From positions 372,001 through 436,000 of the forward strand of contig NZ_CP047159.1 of the NCBI RefSeq assembly GCF_019551475.1: a DNA stretch of 64,000 nt. The letters run 5' to 3'. This stretch comes from Prevotella sp. Rep29 (GTDB taxonomy: Bacteria; Bacteroidota; Bacteroidia; Bacteroidales; Bacteroidaceae). Below, piece by piece: positions 36,491-45,450 of this stretch. The notes beneath the pieces were generated by a model, which saw only the letters and a program-made list of their open reading frames with translations, did not search any database and had not been told where the DNA came from. Position 1 is the first letter of the stretch, and the number at the start of each line of letters is the position of its first letter. Both the position numbers and the translations under genes were made by a program.

Positions 36491-38236
36491 TTATACCTCA
36501 CTCCATCCAGGATTCTGTTCAATTCCTTGATACTTGACCTCACTCCATGGTATGGGGAAATAATATTCCTTCTCGGTAAATATCCAATTGTTTTTGGCCC
36601 TTCTATCCAAGTTGCTGACGGTATAAGTTGTCTTGCCGTTTCTCACTGTGATATCAATCTTCTTCAATGGGTTTGTTCCACCATTTAATTTTTCCATGGC
36701 AGTACCAAGTCGGAAATAGTCCCAATAAGTTGTTTCTTCGAAAGCCATCTCCACCCGGCGTTCTTTAAGAATGTCATCAAGTTCGACAGTCGCCTTGGTA
36801 TCCATGTGGATTCTGCTACGGATGTCATTGATTTGTTGCAAAGCCGTCGCTGCATCTCCGAGTCGGAAACAAACTTCAGCATAGTCGAGTTTTGCCTCTG
36901 CCAAACGCCAAATAATATAATTTTGTTTCGATGCGTAAGTGTCATTATTGTCAATTGTCTGACTTTCATCCAAGAATTTTGCCATATAATACCCTGTCAT
37001 CGTATATCCTGCAGAAGTGGAAGTTCCATAAGGTTTAAGGTCTTCACCTTTGACTCCATCTGTCGTATGAATGTCCATTTGATGACCGCGATAGATACTT
37101 CCGTCATAAAGAATGTTTGCATAGAATCTATAGTCGCGATTAGTATATGGATCTTGTGCATTATAGTTGGCTCCGTCGCGCATGTCATATTCCATCGTAT
37201 GGTTGTGGGTCGGCGTGTAGGCACAATAGGTTCCTGTGAAAGAAGGAGCTGCAGCAAAGCGGTCAAGGCGATGTCCGAATTTATTGGAATAATCACCATC
37301 GTCAGAGTGTTGCACTTCCAAGATAGATTCTTGGCTGTTTTTGGTTAAGAAAATCTTCCGATATTCATCCTTAATGCCATCTTGCGTTGTAGAAGTAATC
37401 GGAATCAATTCATAAGCATTCAGGGCAAAAAGCTCTTCGTATGCTTGTTTTGCCTTTACCAACATTGCTTGTGACTGATTATCAGTAAATCCCAAATAGT
37501 TTTTCTCTTTATTTTGGAATTGCTCGCTGGAAGCCCAAAAATAAGCTTTTGCTTTCAACATCAGTGCTGCGCCTTTTGTTACTCGCCCGATATCAGCAGC
37601 ATCATAAGCGACAGGCAGGATATTTGCTGCAGCTTCTGCATCTTTTACAATAAAGTCCACCATCTCTTGATAAGAAGCGCGGGGTGTTTTTTCGGGATTT
37701 TTCAGTGGATCGATGACATGGTCAATAAGTAATGAGCCACCAAAACGCTGCCACAACAGATAGTAATAATAAGCGCGGAAGAAATAGGCTTCACCTGTCA
37801 TCCGTGTCTTTTGATCACCATCTGTGATACGGTGGCTATTTTCGAAAAATGAATTGATGTATTGAATTTGTGTGTAATAGTTACTCCACAGCCCTTGCGC
37901 CCATGCAGTAATTGTTGTCTCATTTCCTTTTAGGATATCGCCATAACCAGAGTTTAGCCAATCACTTCTTCCAACGGTAATCTGATCACCGAACCATGGA
38001 AGAAAATATCTTGACATTGCCCCATAACCAGACATTGTGAAGACAAAGTGATTAAAGCCGTTATTCATGTTGCGATACCAAGTGTTGACATATTCATCAA
38101 GCAACATAGAGTTGTTCCATGTAACCTTATCTGAAATCTGATTGATTGGAGCATCGTCGAACAAGTCGTTACAACTGGTTGTCAACATTGTTGACGCTGC
38201 TAACATTCCGCCAATGATATAATTATATATTTTCAT
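36491..38236 (-). CDS. susD: SusD/RagB-family outer-membrane ligand-binding lipoprotein
   Basis: 581-residue surface lipoprotein. The lipobox is LTTSC (Cys about 22), followed by NDLFDDAP. The TPR-like helical core shows FFRAYYYYLLWQRFGG, the SusD hallmark, and KAKAYFWASS. The C-terminal block ERRVEMAFEETTYWDYFRLG...YYFPIPWSEV is equally typical. It lids the SusC channel and binds substrate. It lies 18 bp after susC. The nearby peptidases suggest a peptide or protein ligand in the RagB manner, rather than a glycan. Confidence 0.93.
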   Translation of the reverse strand: MKIYNYIIGGMLAASTMLTTSCNDLFDDAPINQISDKVTWNNSMLLDEYVNTWYRNMNNGFNHFVFTMSGYGAMSRYFLPWFGDQITVGRSDWLNSGYGDILKGNETTITAWAQGLWSNYYTQIQYINSFFENSHRITDGDQKTRMTGEAYFFRAYYYYLLWQRFGGSLLIDHVIDPLKNPEKTPRASYQEMVDFIVKDAEAAANILPVAYDAADIGRVTKGAALMLKAKAYFWASSEQFQNKEKNYLGFTDNQSQAMLVKAKQAYEELFALNAYELIPITSTTQDGIKDEYRKIFLTKNSQESILEVQHSDDGDYSNKFGHRLDRFAAAPSFTGTYCAYTPTHNHTMEYDMRDGANYNAQDPYTNRDYRFYANILYDGSIYRGHQMDIHTTDGVKGEDLKPYGTSTSAGYTMTGYYMAKFLDESQTIDNNDTYASKQNYIIWRLAEAKLDYAEVCFRLGDAATALQQINDIRSRIHMDTKATVELDDILKERRVEMAFEETTYWDYFRLGTAMEKLNGGTNPLKKIDITVRNGKTTYTVSNLDRRAKNNWIFTEKEYYFPIPWSEVKYQGIEQNPGWSEV

Positions 38237-38254
38237 TTTTTTGAATTATTATTG

Positions 38255-41200
38255 TTAGAAACCGAGATTAAGTGTGATACCATAGCTACGTTGAATAGGA
38301 TAACCACGACTGGTTTGTTCGGGATCCATGTCAGTCAAGTCTGATATTGTAAAGAGATTGCTTCCCTGCAATGCAATGCTTGCTGAGGACAAATGTAGTT
38401 TCTTCAATGCAGCTTGTGAGAACTGATAACCAATATTCAAGGTCTTAAGGCGGATAAAATTACAGTCTTGAACCCAGAATGTAGATGCCCTGCGGTTGTT
38501 GTCGCTACTTGTCACAAATTTTATACGTGGATATTTTGCATTTGGATTGTCTTCTGTCCAAGTTTCCGTAAGGTGATATTTTTGGAATCGCTGTAAAGTT
38601 CCGTTATCCAAAGAATAATATTCCGTGATGTTCTTCTTGAATCCTTTTTCTCCTTGGAACATAGCATTAATAAAAAATCCTTTATAAGAAGCTCCTATGC
38701 GAAGTGCAATGTCCATATCAGGATAGGAAGAATTTTTTACATACACCATGTCGTTCACATCAATCTTTCCATTGCCATCCATATCGACATATTTGATGTC
38801 GCCAGGAGCAAGCGAGGCGTTTCCTTGTCCGTCCTGATCTGCCCATTCGGCAATTTCTTCCCAGCTCTGGAAAAGTCCGGCAGCCTTATACATGGTCCAT
38901 ACCATGCTACTGTTTCCTTTGCGTCTGAGATTAGGATTTTGAGCACTTTCGTCTCCGAAATCTAAGTATTTGTCGTCAGATTTTGACAAAGAGAGTCCTA
39001 TGTTATATTTAAACTTACCAATTGTATTGCGGTGATTGATCGTCAAGTCCCATCCCCAAGCTTTTAGTTTTGAGAAATTCAAGGATGGTACATTACCATT
39101 TACGCCAGTAGAATATGGGTAAAGATAATCGGGGGCAGATGTGATTTTATCTGTTTCATACCGGACAAAATATTCAAATGTGATACCAATCCGACCTTTC
39201 CAGAATCCTAAATCTGTCGCAATGTTGTAGTCGTGTGTTTTTCCCCAAGTAAGGTCGGGGTTAGGATTTCCATTCATAATAAGTCCTGGACGGTATGACG
39301 TACCGATTTGATATCCCGAACCCGGTGCTTCCAGATAGGTTTTTAAATAAGAGAAAGGTCCTACAACACCGTCATTTCCAAGCCAACCGGTTGAAGCACG
39401 CAGCTTGACATTGGAAATAACTTCCTGCTTCCAGTTTTGGAAGAACTTCTCATTAGAGATTACCCATGCCGCAGAGAATGATGGGAAAAATCCCCATCGA
39501 TTGCCTGGAGCAAAATTATTGGATCCATCAAGGCGGAAGCTGAACTCAAAGAAATATTTGTTTGCATATCCGTAATTAGCACGTCCAATCAAAGATGCGC
39601 GTTGGTTTTTGCTTTCATTTCCTGTCAGAGTCATGTCTGAAAGAGCTGTCCCCATCGTTTCTGGGTAAATACCTTTATCTTGGTTGACTCCTTGCATATA
39701 TAAAGAATGTGTACGTTGATAGTTTGCAACTAATGTCGCCCCAACATCGTGTTTGTTTGCAAATGTATGATTATAGTTAAAACCTATTTCATAAAGTTGG
39801 CTTTCATAGAATTGGTCATATTGCGATAATGATACTTTTGCTGTGGGATAAACGGTATTGGGGTTAGGTGTATATGCGTCGGTTTCATCGTCGTATGTAT
39901 AGAGTGTAACAGGCTTGCTGAATGTTTTGCGAACCTGGCTGTTGTCGTCAAAAGTTCCTCGAATATATGCGTTTAACCCCTTAATCCATGGAAGCTCCCA
40001 ATTCAGTGTTGCTGTAATGGTGTTCATCTTATAATTGTCTTGGCGATATCCGCCTAATCCGTTAATGTTTATAAGCGGATTGCTTCCGTCAACACTGGCA
40101 AGATAGCCGTTTGTATAGCGAAGAACTTGAACGGGAGAAAAGCTGTATGCTGCATCAACGGTTGTGTAGCTGCTGTTTTTTGCTCGGGTTCGAGAACCGT
40201 TAACATCTACTGAAAGGACAAGCCCTTCCGTTAATGTGGCATCTAACTTTGCCATATAATTCAATCGGTTTCTTCCAACTCCGCTATAAAGTCCTTTCGT
40301 GTCTGCATATCCAAACGACATATAATATTTTATAAATTTATTGCCGCCATTTGCGGAAAGGCTATGCGTCGTTGACCAACCTGTTTTGTTAAGATAATCT
40401 AACAAATTCTCATCGCCATAGACGTTGGGATTGCTATGAGTGCGAATTTGTTCCAACTGCTCATCTGTGTACGGAACAATCGTTGAGCCTGAGTTTTCTA
40501 TAGCGCGGTTTCTCAATATGGCGAAATCATATGCATTGAGGAATTCAGGAAAATGGGTTGCTTCTTGCAGATTGAATTGTCCGCGATAATTCAGGCGAAC
40601 TTTTTGGTTTCCTTCCGAGCGTTTAGTCTGTACAAGTATTACACCATTGGCTGCACGCGCGCCATAAACAGCTGCGGCAGCAGCATCTTTCAGGACGGTG
40701 ACACTTTCAATGTCGTCAGGGTTCAAATCGGACAAGCGCATTTCTCCATCAGAAGTTGTAGTGCCGAAACGTGGGACTCCGTCAATTACAAGTAAAGGGG
40801 CAGAATTAATACCACGAATATGCAAATCAGCTTCGCGGGCACTACTCGGGTCGCCTGTTGCCTGCATTACTTGCAATCCTGCAACTTGTCCAGTCAAAGC
40901 TTGGTCAAGATTCATCGTTGGCATCATAAGCAAGTCGTCTGCTTTAATTGTCTCAACAGATCCTGTTAACGATGACTTTTTTTGTAAACCGTAGCCGACA
41001 ACAACAAGTTCGTCAAGGCTCTGCGCATCATCCTCCATGATGATTTCTATACTCTTCTGCCCATCTGCAATGTTTACTTCATGCTGTTTATAGCCGATAT
41101 ATGAGATAATCAACGTCTTATTGCCTTTAATTCTGGGGATGCTGAAGTTCCCATCAATATCGGTAATGGAAATTGTTTTTGAATCTTTCCATCGAATTTG

Positions 41201-41335
41201 TGCTCCAATCAGCGTCTCGCCGCCTGTATCCTTTACTGTTCCTTTAAGAATATCGGATTGGGCATAGATATTTGTGCTGCCCAAAAACAGTAAGCACAAA
41301 AGAAAAAACATGTAAAGAAATCCTTTTTTCATCAT
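38255..41335 (-). CDS. susC: SusC/RagA-family TonB-dependent outer-membrane transporter
   Basis: 1026-residue TonB-dependent transporter. A signal peptide is followed by a carboxypeptidase-regulatory-like domain (ILKGTVKDTGGETLIGAQI, about 29-110), a TonB box region with ELVVVGYG, a plug domain (LQVMQATGDPSSAREADLHIRG and GARAANGVILV) and a 22-strand barrel ending in LNLGF. With SusD it forms the clamshell importer energised by TonB/ExbBD, such as the system at 49787-52785. It follows the metzincin gene by 10 bp. Confidence 0.95.
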   Translation of the reverse strand: MMKKGFLYMFFLLCLLFLGSTNIYAQSDILKGTVKDTGGETLIGAQIRWKDSKTISITDIDGNFSIPRIKGNKTLIISYIGYKQHEVNIADGQKSIEIIMEDDAQSLDELVVVGYGLQKKSSLTGSVETIKADDLLMMPTMNLDQALTGQVAGLQVMQATGDPSSAREADLHIRGINSAPLLVIDGVPRFGTTTSDGEMRLSDLNPDDIESVTVLKDAAAAAVYGARAANGVILVQTKRSEGNQKVRLNYRGQFNLQEATHFPEFLNAYDFAILRNRAIENSGSTIVPYTDEQLEQIRTHSNPNVYGDENLLDYLNKTGWSTTHSLSANGGNKFIKYYMSFGYADTKGLYSGVGRNRLNYMAKLDATLTEGLVLSVDVNGSRTRAKNSSYTTVDAAYSFSPVQVLRYTNGYLASVDGSNPLININGLGGYRQDNYKMNTITATLNWELPWIKGLNAYIRGTFDDNSQVRKTFSKPVTLYTYDDETDAYTPNPNTVYPTAKVSLSQYDQFYESQLYEIGFNYNHTFANKHDVGATLVANYQRTHSLYMQGVNQDKGIYPETMGTALSDMTLTGNESKNQRASLIGRANYGYANKYFFEFSFRLDGSNNFAPGNRWGFFPSFSAAWVISNEKFFQNWKQEVISNVKLRASTGWLGNDGVVGPFSYLKTYLEAPGSGYQIGTSYRPGLIMNGNPNPDLTWGKTHDYNIATDLGFWKGRIGITFEYFVRYETDKITSAPDYLYPYSTGVNGNVPSLNFSKLKAWGWDLTINHRNTIGKFKYNIGLSLSKSDDKYLDFGDESAQNPNLRRKGNSSMVWTMYKAAGLFQSWEEIAEWADQDGQGNASLAPGDIKYVDMDGNGKIDVNDMVYVKNSSYPDMDIALRIGASYKGFFINAMFQGEKGFKKNITEYYSLDNGTLQRFQKYHLTETWTEDNPNAKYPRIKFVTSSDNNRRASTFWVQDCNFIRLKTLNIGYQFSQAALKKLHLSSASIALQGSNLFTISDLTDMDPEQTSRGYPIQRSYGITLNLGF

Positions 41336-41345
41336 AAAAACAAAT

Positions 41346-43871
41346 TTATTTATTCAATAAAGCTTTTTCAATTAATAATATCTGATAATTATAAAAGTCG
41401 AGAGTATTCCCTCTTGCAACATTTCGGTAGGCTTTATATTTTTGCAGTACTTTTTGTAAGCGCCCCATCATGATAGCACCCATTTGGTGTTTTGTAAGTG
41501 TGGCGACTCCTAAATTAAACCGTGCGAATTGTGTGTCGAAACCGCAAAAACTGTTATGCGATTTTTGTGAAGAGGCACTGTTGTTGCTTTTTTCTGCTAA
41601 TCCGCTGCTGTTGAGCATTTGTGTAATGGCAGTGCTTTCTATTTCTTGTTCCACATCGCTCAATTTACCATTGGTTGGGGCAAGGAACAATATTTCTGTG
41701 AGGTCATGCAAATACTCATCAAGCTGATAGTTTTGAGTAGAATTGGCAATACCCCCTTCTTTAATACGATATAGTGCAGTTCCGTTTAAGAAAGCTGTAA
41801 CAATTTGGCTTCGCAACTTCTGATTAGTATATAAATCAACATCTATTTTTCCAATAAATTCTTTGGGAAGGAGCCATGTGTCACAAGTGCGTGCTTCGTT
41901 CAATAACCATTTCATGGCTTCTTTTTGTTTCTGCTTACTGATGTAATGTTTAGATGTCTTTTTACCATCGCCTTGCCGTATTTCTTCATATCTGATGCCT
42001 CCAATATATGGGACAACGTGCTTCACATATCTGGCGTATTGCTTGTTGATCTCACGATACAGATTGTCAATGTTGTCATAGCGTTCTCCTTTTTCCTGCA
42101 TCCATGTGTCGAAATTCTTGACGAGGATCTTCAGATTGTTGATACCATAATTGCTGGCTTTTATGTGATCATTGCCAAGGTCTTCAGTCTGATCTGTAGG
42201 GTCCACCGTACTGAATACTTGTTGTGCACCAAACTCATACATTGGATCTCCTGCTTTTTCTGCTATCCATTGGTTGAGAGTCGGTTTTTCTTCTTCTGGA
42301 GTTTTCGCTCCGCGGATAAGACGATACCCCCAATTGATGGCGTAAACATCGTAGATGCCCAAATCCGGTGGTGTTAATTTGACGCCTTTTTCTAAATCTC
42401 CGGGTTGTGCAACATAGTTGTTGCGGGCATAATCCATAATGCTTGGAGTTGTTCCATATTTTTGCGTGAATACAGGATTACGTAAACTATCTACGGGAAA
42501 AGAATAACTGGCACCCATGTTGTGCATTAATCCCAGTGTATGTCCTATTTCATGTGACGCAGCATATTTCATGGATTCACACATCACATCATCATCAAAC
42601 ACGCTTTTCCGCACTCGCTTATCCACTGCTGCCGTTTGTATGAAACGCCAGTTGTGGAGCAGTGAAACGATGTTGTGATACCAGATGACGTCAGCAGCCA
42701 AGATTTCACCTGTACGTGGGTCTGTATAACTGGGCCCCATTGCATTTTGCGTTGCCGTGACCACATAGCGAAAGCAATTATAGCGCATGTCGTCAGGGTC
42801 AAATTGTGGGTCATCTTCTGGGTAATCATAAGCCTGAACGGCATTTTTAAACCCTGCTTGTTCAAATGCACGATTCCAAATTTCAATGCCTTCCCTGATA
42901 GTCTTGCGCCATTTCTCGGGAAATGCTGTGTCAACATAGAAGATAATGGGCTTTTTCGGTTCAACTAATTCACCACGGAAATAGCGTTCCACATCTTCTT
43001 CTTTTGGCTCTAAACGCCAACGGTTGATATATGACTGTTGTTGAATTTTATCTTCCGTAGTCGTGAAAATGTCTTTGTCTGTATAGAAATAGCCAACACG
43101 ATTGTCTTGAAGGCGCATAGACATCGGACTGTCGGGAAGCACAAACAACGATCGGCGCACATAAACTGAATATGGTTTCACGACAGCTCCTGTCGTCATA
43201 TAGGACAAAAGGGTTTCTATTTCAATATTTTTCTCAAAGGATTTCACTTCGCTAATGCCGGAAGCATCGGCAACAAATGTCCCTTTCAGATTGTTACCGC
43301 CACCCAAAAGTTTGGAAACGGGGTCGGAGTCTTTAATGGGGCTGATGCTTTTTTCATTGGTTCCAAAGAAATTTGTTACATCAACAAACACGCTTGATGA
43401 ATCCTTGGCTGCAATTTTAAATCCCTTCAAAACAGGATTAAGATTGTTTCTGTGAAAAGCTGACTGGATAGGGTCGCCTTCGGAAACAACTTTCAGATTC
43501 TGTATTTGGTGTAGATACACGTTTCTCCCATCTGTGGAAAAACTGATAAGCATCGGTTGGACATTCATTTGCCCCGCAACAAAGTCTTGACCATCGCTTG
43601 TAGAAGAGATGCGACTCGTTAGCATGTATGTTTTTGAAAATGCAGTGTCGGGGATTTGAAAGTGTAACTTACCCGTCTTTTCATTGAAATAAACAGTGAA
43701 AAGCCCAGGTTTGATGGTCGCATCCTTCTTGATCTTTTGAATGTCTGTACCGACAGAATCTTTTTTAAGTGCAGATAAAACTTTGCCCCCGCCTAAAGTT
43801 TTCTTTGTTTTGTCACGTGCTGATAAATAGAAAGCACATGTGAAGGCGCATAAAAGCAGTAGATATCTCAT
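41346..43871 (-). CDS. Secreted metzincin-type zinc metalloprotease (DUF5117/DUF4953 family)
   Basis: 841 residues with a signal peptide (about 1-18). The N-terminal DUF5117 domain (about 50-260, VYFNEKTGKLHFQIPDTAF) precedes a DUF4953 protease domain. The latter has the extended metzincin zinc motif SHEIGHTLGLMHNM, where His440, Glu441, His444 and His450 are present. A downstream PSIMDYARNNYV supplies the Met-turn. The catalytic site is complete. It is the first gene of the peptidase-SusC/SusD operon, with a -7 box just upstream. It lacks the KGIYI-type tail of the other operon members, so it may remain periplasmic or be anchored differently. Confidence 0.85.
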   Translation of the reverse strand: MRYLLLLCAFTCAFYLSARDKTKKTLGGGKVLSALKKDSVGTDIQKIKKDATIKPGLFTVYFNEKTGKLHFQIPDTAFSKTYMLTSRISSTSDGQDFVAGQMNVQPMLISFSTDGRNVYLHQIQNLKVVSEGDPIQSAFHRNNLNPVLKGFKIAAKDSSSVFVDVTNFFGTNEKSISPIKDSDPVSKLLGGGNNLKGTFVADASGISEVKSFEKNIEIETLLSYMTTGAVVKPYSVYVRRSLFVLPDSPMSMRLQDNRVGYFYTDKDIFTTTEDKIQQQSYINRWRLEPKEEDVERYFRGELVEPKKPIIFYVDTAFPEKWRKTIREGIEIWNRAFEQAGFKNAVQAYDYPEDDPQFDPDDMRYNCFRYVVTATQNAMGPSYTDPRTGEILAADVIWYHNIVSLLHNWRFIQTAAVDKRVRKSVFDDDVMCESMKYAASHEIGHTLGLMHNMGASYSFPVDSLRNPVFTQKYGTTPSIMDYARNNYVAQPGDLEKGVKLTPPDLGIYDVYAINWGYRLIRGAKTPEEEKPTLNQWIAEKAGDPMYEFGAQQVFSTVDPTDQTEDLGNDHIKASNYGINNLKILVKNFDTWMQEKGERYDNIDNLYREINKQYARYVKHVVPYIGGIRYEEIRQGDGKKTSKHYISKQKQKEAMKWLLNEARTCDTWLLPKEFIGKIDVDLYTNQKLRSQIVTAFLNGTALYRIKEGGIANSTQNYQLDEYLHDLTEILFLAPTNGKLSDVEQEIESTAITQMLNSSGLAEKSNNSASSQKSHNSFCGFDTQFARFNLGVATLTKHQMGAIMMGRLQKVLQKYKAYRNVARGNTLDFYNYQILLIEKALLNK

Positions 43872-43893
43872 GGTATTTTTGTTTAAGTCGTAT

Positions 43894-43902
43894 GCAAAGA
43901 TA
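43894..43902 (-). promoter_or_regulatory. -7 box (TATCTTTGC) of the seven-gene peptidase/SusCD operon
   Basis: Minus-strand TATCTTTGC, 22 bp before the start of the metzincin gene. The 230-bp region up to the next gene has no other clear signal and no visible gene. Confidence 0.65.
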
Positions 43903-44101
43903 CGAATTAAAATTGAAAGACCTTTATAAAAAGTTATTTTTTTTGCTAAAACTTGCTAGAACGCCCTATTTCGTTCGGATTTTGTATGGTAGGTGTTGTG
44001 CATTTTTTTTGTTCAGCCAATACGTTTAGATGGCGTTACAGGCGCTCTGAAAATATTGAAAAATGGTATTTGGAAAAGAACAAAAAGTGTGTGGCTTTTT
44101 G

Positions 44102-44848
44102 TTATTCAAAATAGAAGGTGAGGGCAATTATCTTGCTGCGTGATTTGCTGACCGAATTGGTGTACATCAGCATGTTCTTGTCCTTGATTTCGTTGGCGTG
44201 ATTGGTGTCGAGGCTGTTGGTGAGTCCGTACATGAACTTGAGTTCAGGGCGGAGTTTGAAGAAGGGCAGGTAGAAGTCGCAGCCGATACCTGCTTCAAGA
44301 AATACATCATAGCGTTTCAGCCGCAGATAGTCTTCGCTCTTCCCCGACAGGTTAATCATCGGATTGACGCCCACCATGAGGTAGGGGCGGTGGTTGTTGA
44401 AACGGGGAGCGGCGAAGATGAGGTCGAGCGCGGTTGACACGTATGCCGTCTTGATGTCTTGATGCTGTACGACGGGCTGCCCGTCAGCCAGTTGGTCGGT
44501 AAGGTTCTGGAAGGTGATGTGGCGTGTACCGAAATACATGGCTGGTGCCACGCGGAGTTGGAAATGTTGATGAAGCCGGAACTCTCCCAGCACGCCCACC
44601 GTAAATCCGGCGTCCCAACGGTCTTGGTCGCACATGACGAGCTTTTCTGTCGTCGTTCCGTCTTCCAGGGTAATCAGTTGCGGACCGACATTCGTAAATT
44701 CGATGTCCTGCAGGTGTGTGCCGACCATCACGCCGAAGTGGAAGGGGCGCAGGTCCACGTACGGACGGTTCTCAACTCTCCGTTCCTGAGCATTGGCTGT
44801 CAGGCACAGACAGAGCAGTAGAAGGATATGGAGATATTTGTTTCTCAT
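44102..44848 (-). CDS. porT: PorT-family outer-membrane beta-barrel protein
   Basis: 248 residues. A signal peptide (about 1-20, cleavage near ANAQ) leads to an eight-stranded barrel pattern ending in an aromatic residue (IIALTFYFE). The opening NRPYVDLRPFHFGVMVG and central YLMVGVNPMINLSGK with LRLKRYDVFLEAG match PorT, a membrane component of the type IX secretion system of Porphyromonas and Prevotella. The match is by eye. Generic PorT-like barrels are common, so involvement in type IX secretion is likely but not proven. It stands alone on the minus strand, divergent from the ferredoxin gene. Confidence 0.7.
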   Translation of the reverse strand: MRNKYLHILLLLCLCLTANAQERRVENRPYVDLRPFHFGVMVGTHLQDIEFTNVGPQLITLEDGTTTEKLVMCDQDRWDAGFTVGVLGEFRLHQHFQLRVAPAMYFGTRHITFQNLTDQLADGQPVVQHQDIKTAYVSTALDLIFAAPRFNNHRPYLMVGVNPMINLSGKSEDYLRLKRYDVFLEAGIGCDFYLPFFKLRPELKFMYGLTNSLDTNHANEIKDKNMLMYTNSVSKSRSKIIALTFYFE

Positions 44849-44923
44849 TCTTTGTATATAACGTCCATTCTTGGTAGTTATTGTCTTTCAACTGGCGTAA
44901 GAATAATATTTTTTGAAAAAAAG

Positions 44924-44941
44924 ATACCTAAAATTAGGTAT
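44924..44941. promoter_or_regulatory. Perfect palindrome in the ferredoxin promoter (operator candidate)
   Basis: ATACCTAA-AA-TTAGGTAT, arms of 8 bp, ends 15 bp upstream of the -7 box. It covers the region where the -33 element would lie, as expected for a repressor or redox-regulator site. Confidence 0.6.
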
Positions 44942-44956
44942 TTCAAAATAAAGTTG

Positions 44957-44965
44957 TATCTTTGC
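44957..44965 (+). promoter_or_regulatory. -7 box (TATCTTTGC) of the ferredoxin gene
   Basis: TATCTTTGC, 53 bp before the ATG at 45019. A purine-rich AAAAAAAGA precedes the start by about 10 bp. Confidence 0.7.
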
Positions 44966-45018
44966 ACCGTACAAAAATAGGTACATAACATTATTAATCA
45001 TAAAAAAAGAATTGAATT

Positions 45019-45186
45019 ATGGCTTATGTAATTGGTGATGATTGTATCGCATGCGGTACATGTATCGATGAATGTCCTGTAGGAGCAATCTCTGAAGGCG
45101 ACAAGTATTCTATCAATCCTGATGAATGCACAGAATGCGGTACTTGCGCAGACGTTTGTCCGTCTGAGGCAATCAGCCTTCCTTAA
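45019..45186 (+). CDS. 2[4Fe-4S] ferredoxin
   Basis: 55-residue clostridial-type ferredoxin. Two CxxCxxCxxxCP clusters are complete: CIACGTCIDECP and CTECGTCADVCP. It carries low-potential electrons, for example from pyruvate:ferredoxin oxidoreductase to the Rnf complex or hydrogenase in anaerobes. It is monocistronic, with its own promoter, a palindromic operator candidate and a strong terminator. The start is set by MAYVIGDDCIACG, the standard N-terminus. Confidence 0.97.
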   Translation: MAYVIGDDCIACGTCIDECPVGAISEGDKYSINPDECTECGTCADVCPSEAISLP

Positions 45187-45208
45187 TGGAAATGTAAACT
45201 ACATGCAT

Positions 45209-45245
45209 ATAGGCAGTCCTGTTGAGGGGCTGCCTATTTTTTTTT
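45209..45245 (+). terminator. Rho-independent terminator of the ferredoxin gene
   Basis: 11-bp stem ATAGGCAGTCC/GGGCTGCCTAT (one G-T pair) with a 7-nt loop and nine Ts, 22 bp after the stop codon. Confidence 0.9.
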
Positions 45246-45361
45246 GGGGGGGAGCCCCCTCCAACTCCCCCCCCAAATGGGGGAGAGCGCCTGGCGGGAG
45301 AAAACCACTAACTTCACTCCCCTCCCATCGCTGAGGGGAGGGGTAAGGGGTGGGGAGGTAG
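45246..45361. repeat. GC-rich dispersed repeat, copy 1
   Basis: Very G/C-skewed stretch with CTCCC...GAGGGGAGGGG and GGGGTGGGGAGG. The second half resembles 59644-59692, which has CCCCTCGCGGAGGGGAGGGG followed by GGGGTGGGGAGG. No coding frame is credible. Confidence 0.6.
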
Positions 45362-45450
45362 AGACAATCTGCGGTTAAAACCTTTCGCTAAATGGTAAAT
45401 ACGGTAACGGCTAAATAATCTCTAATCATAATTCTTAATTCATAATTCTT
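45362..45450. repeat. Left target-site duplication of IS copy 2 (89 bp)
   Basis: Repeated exactly at 47134-47222. It contains a TTTCGCTAAATGGTAAATACGG stretch related to the small inverted-repeat family seen at 58645 and 60223. Confidence 0.9.
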
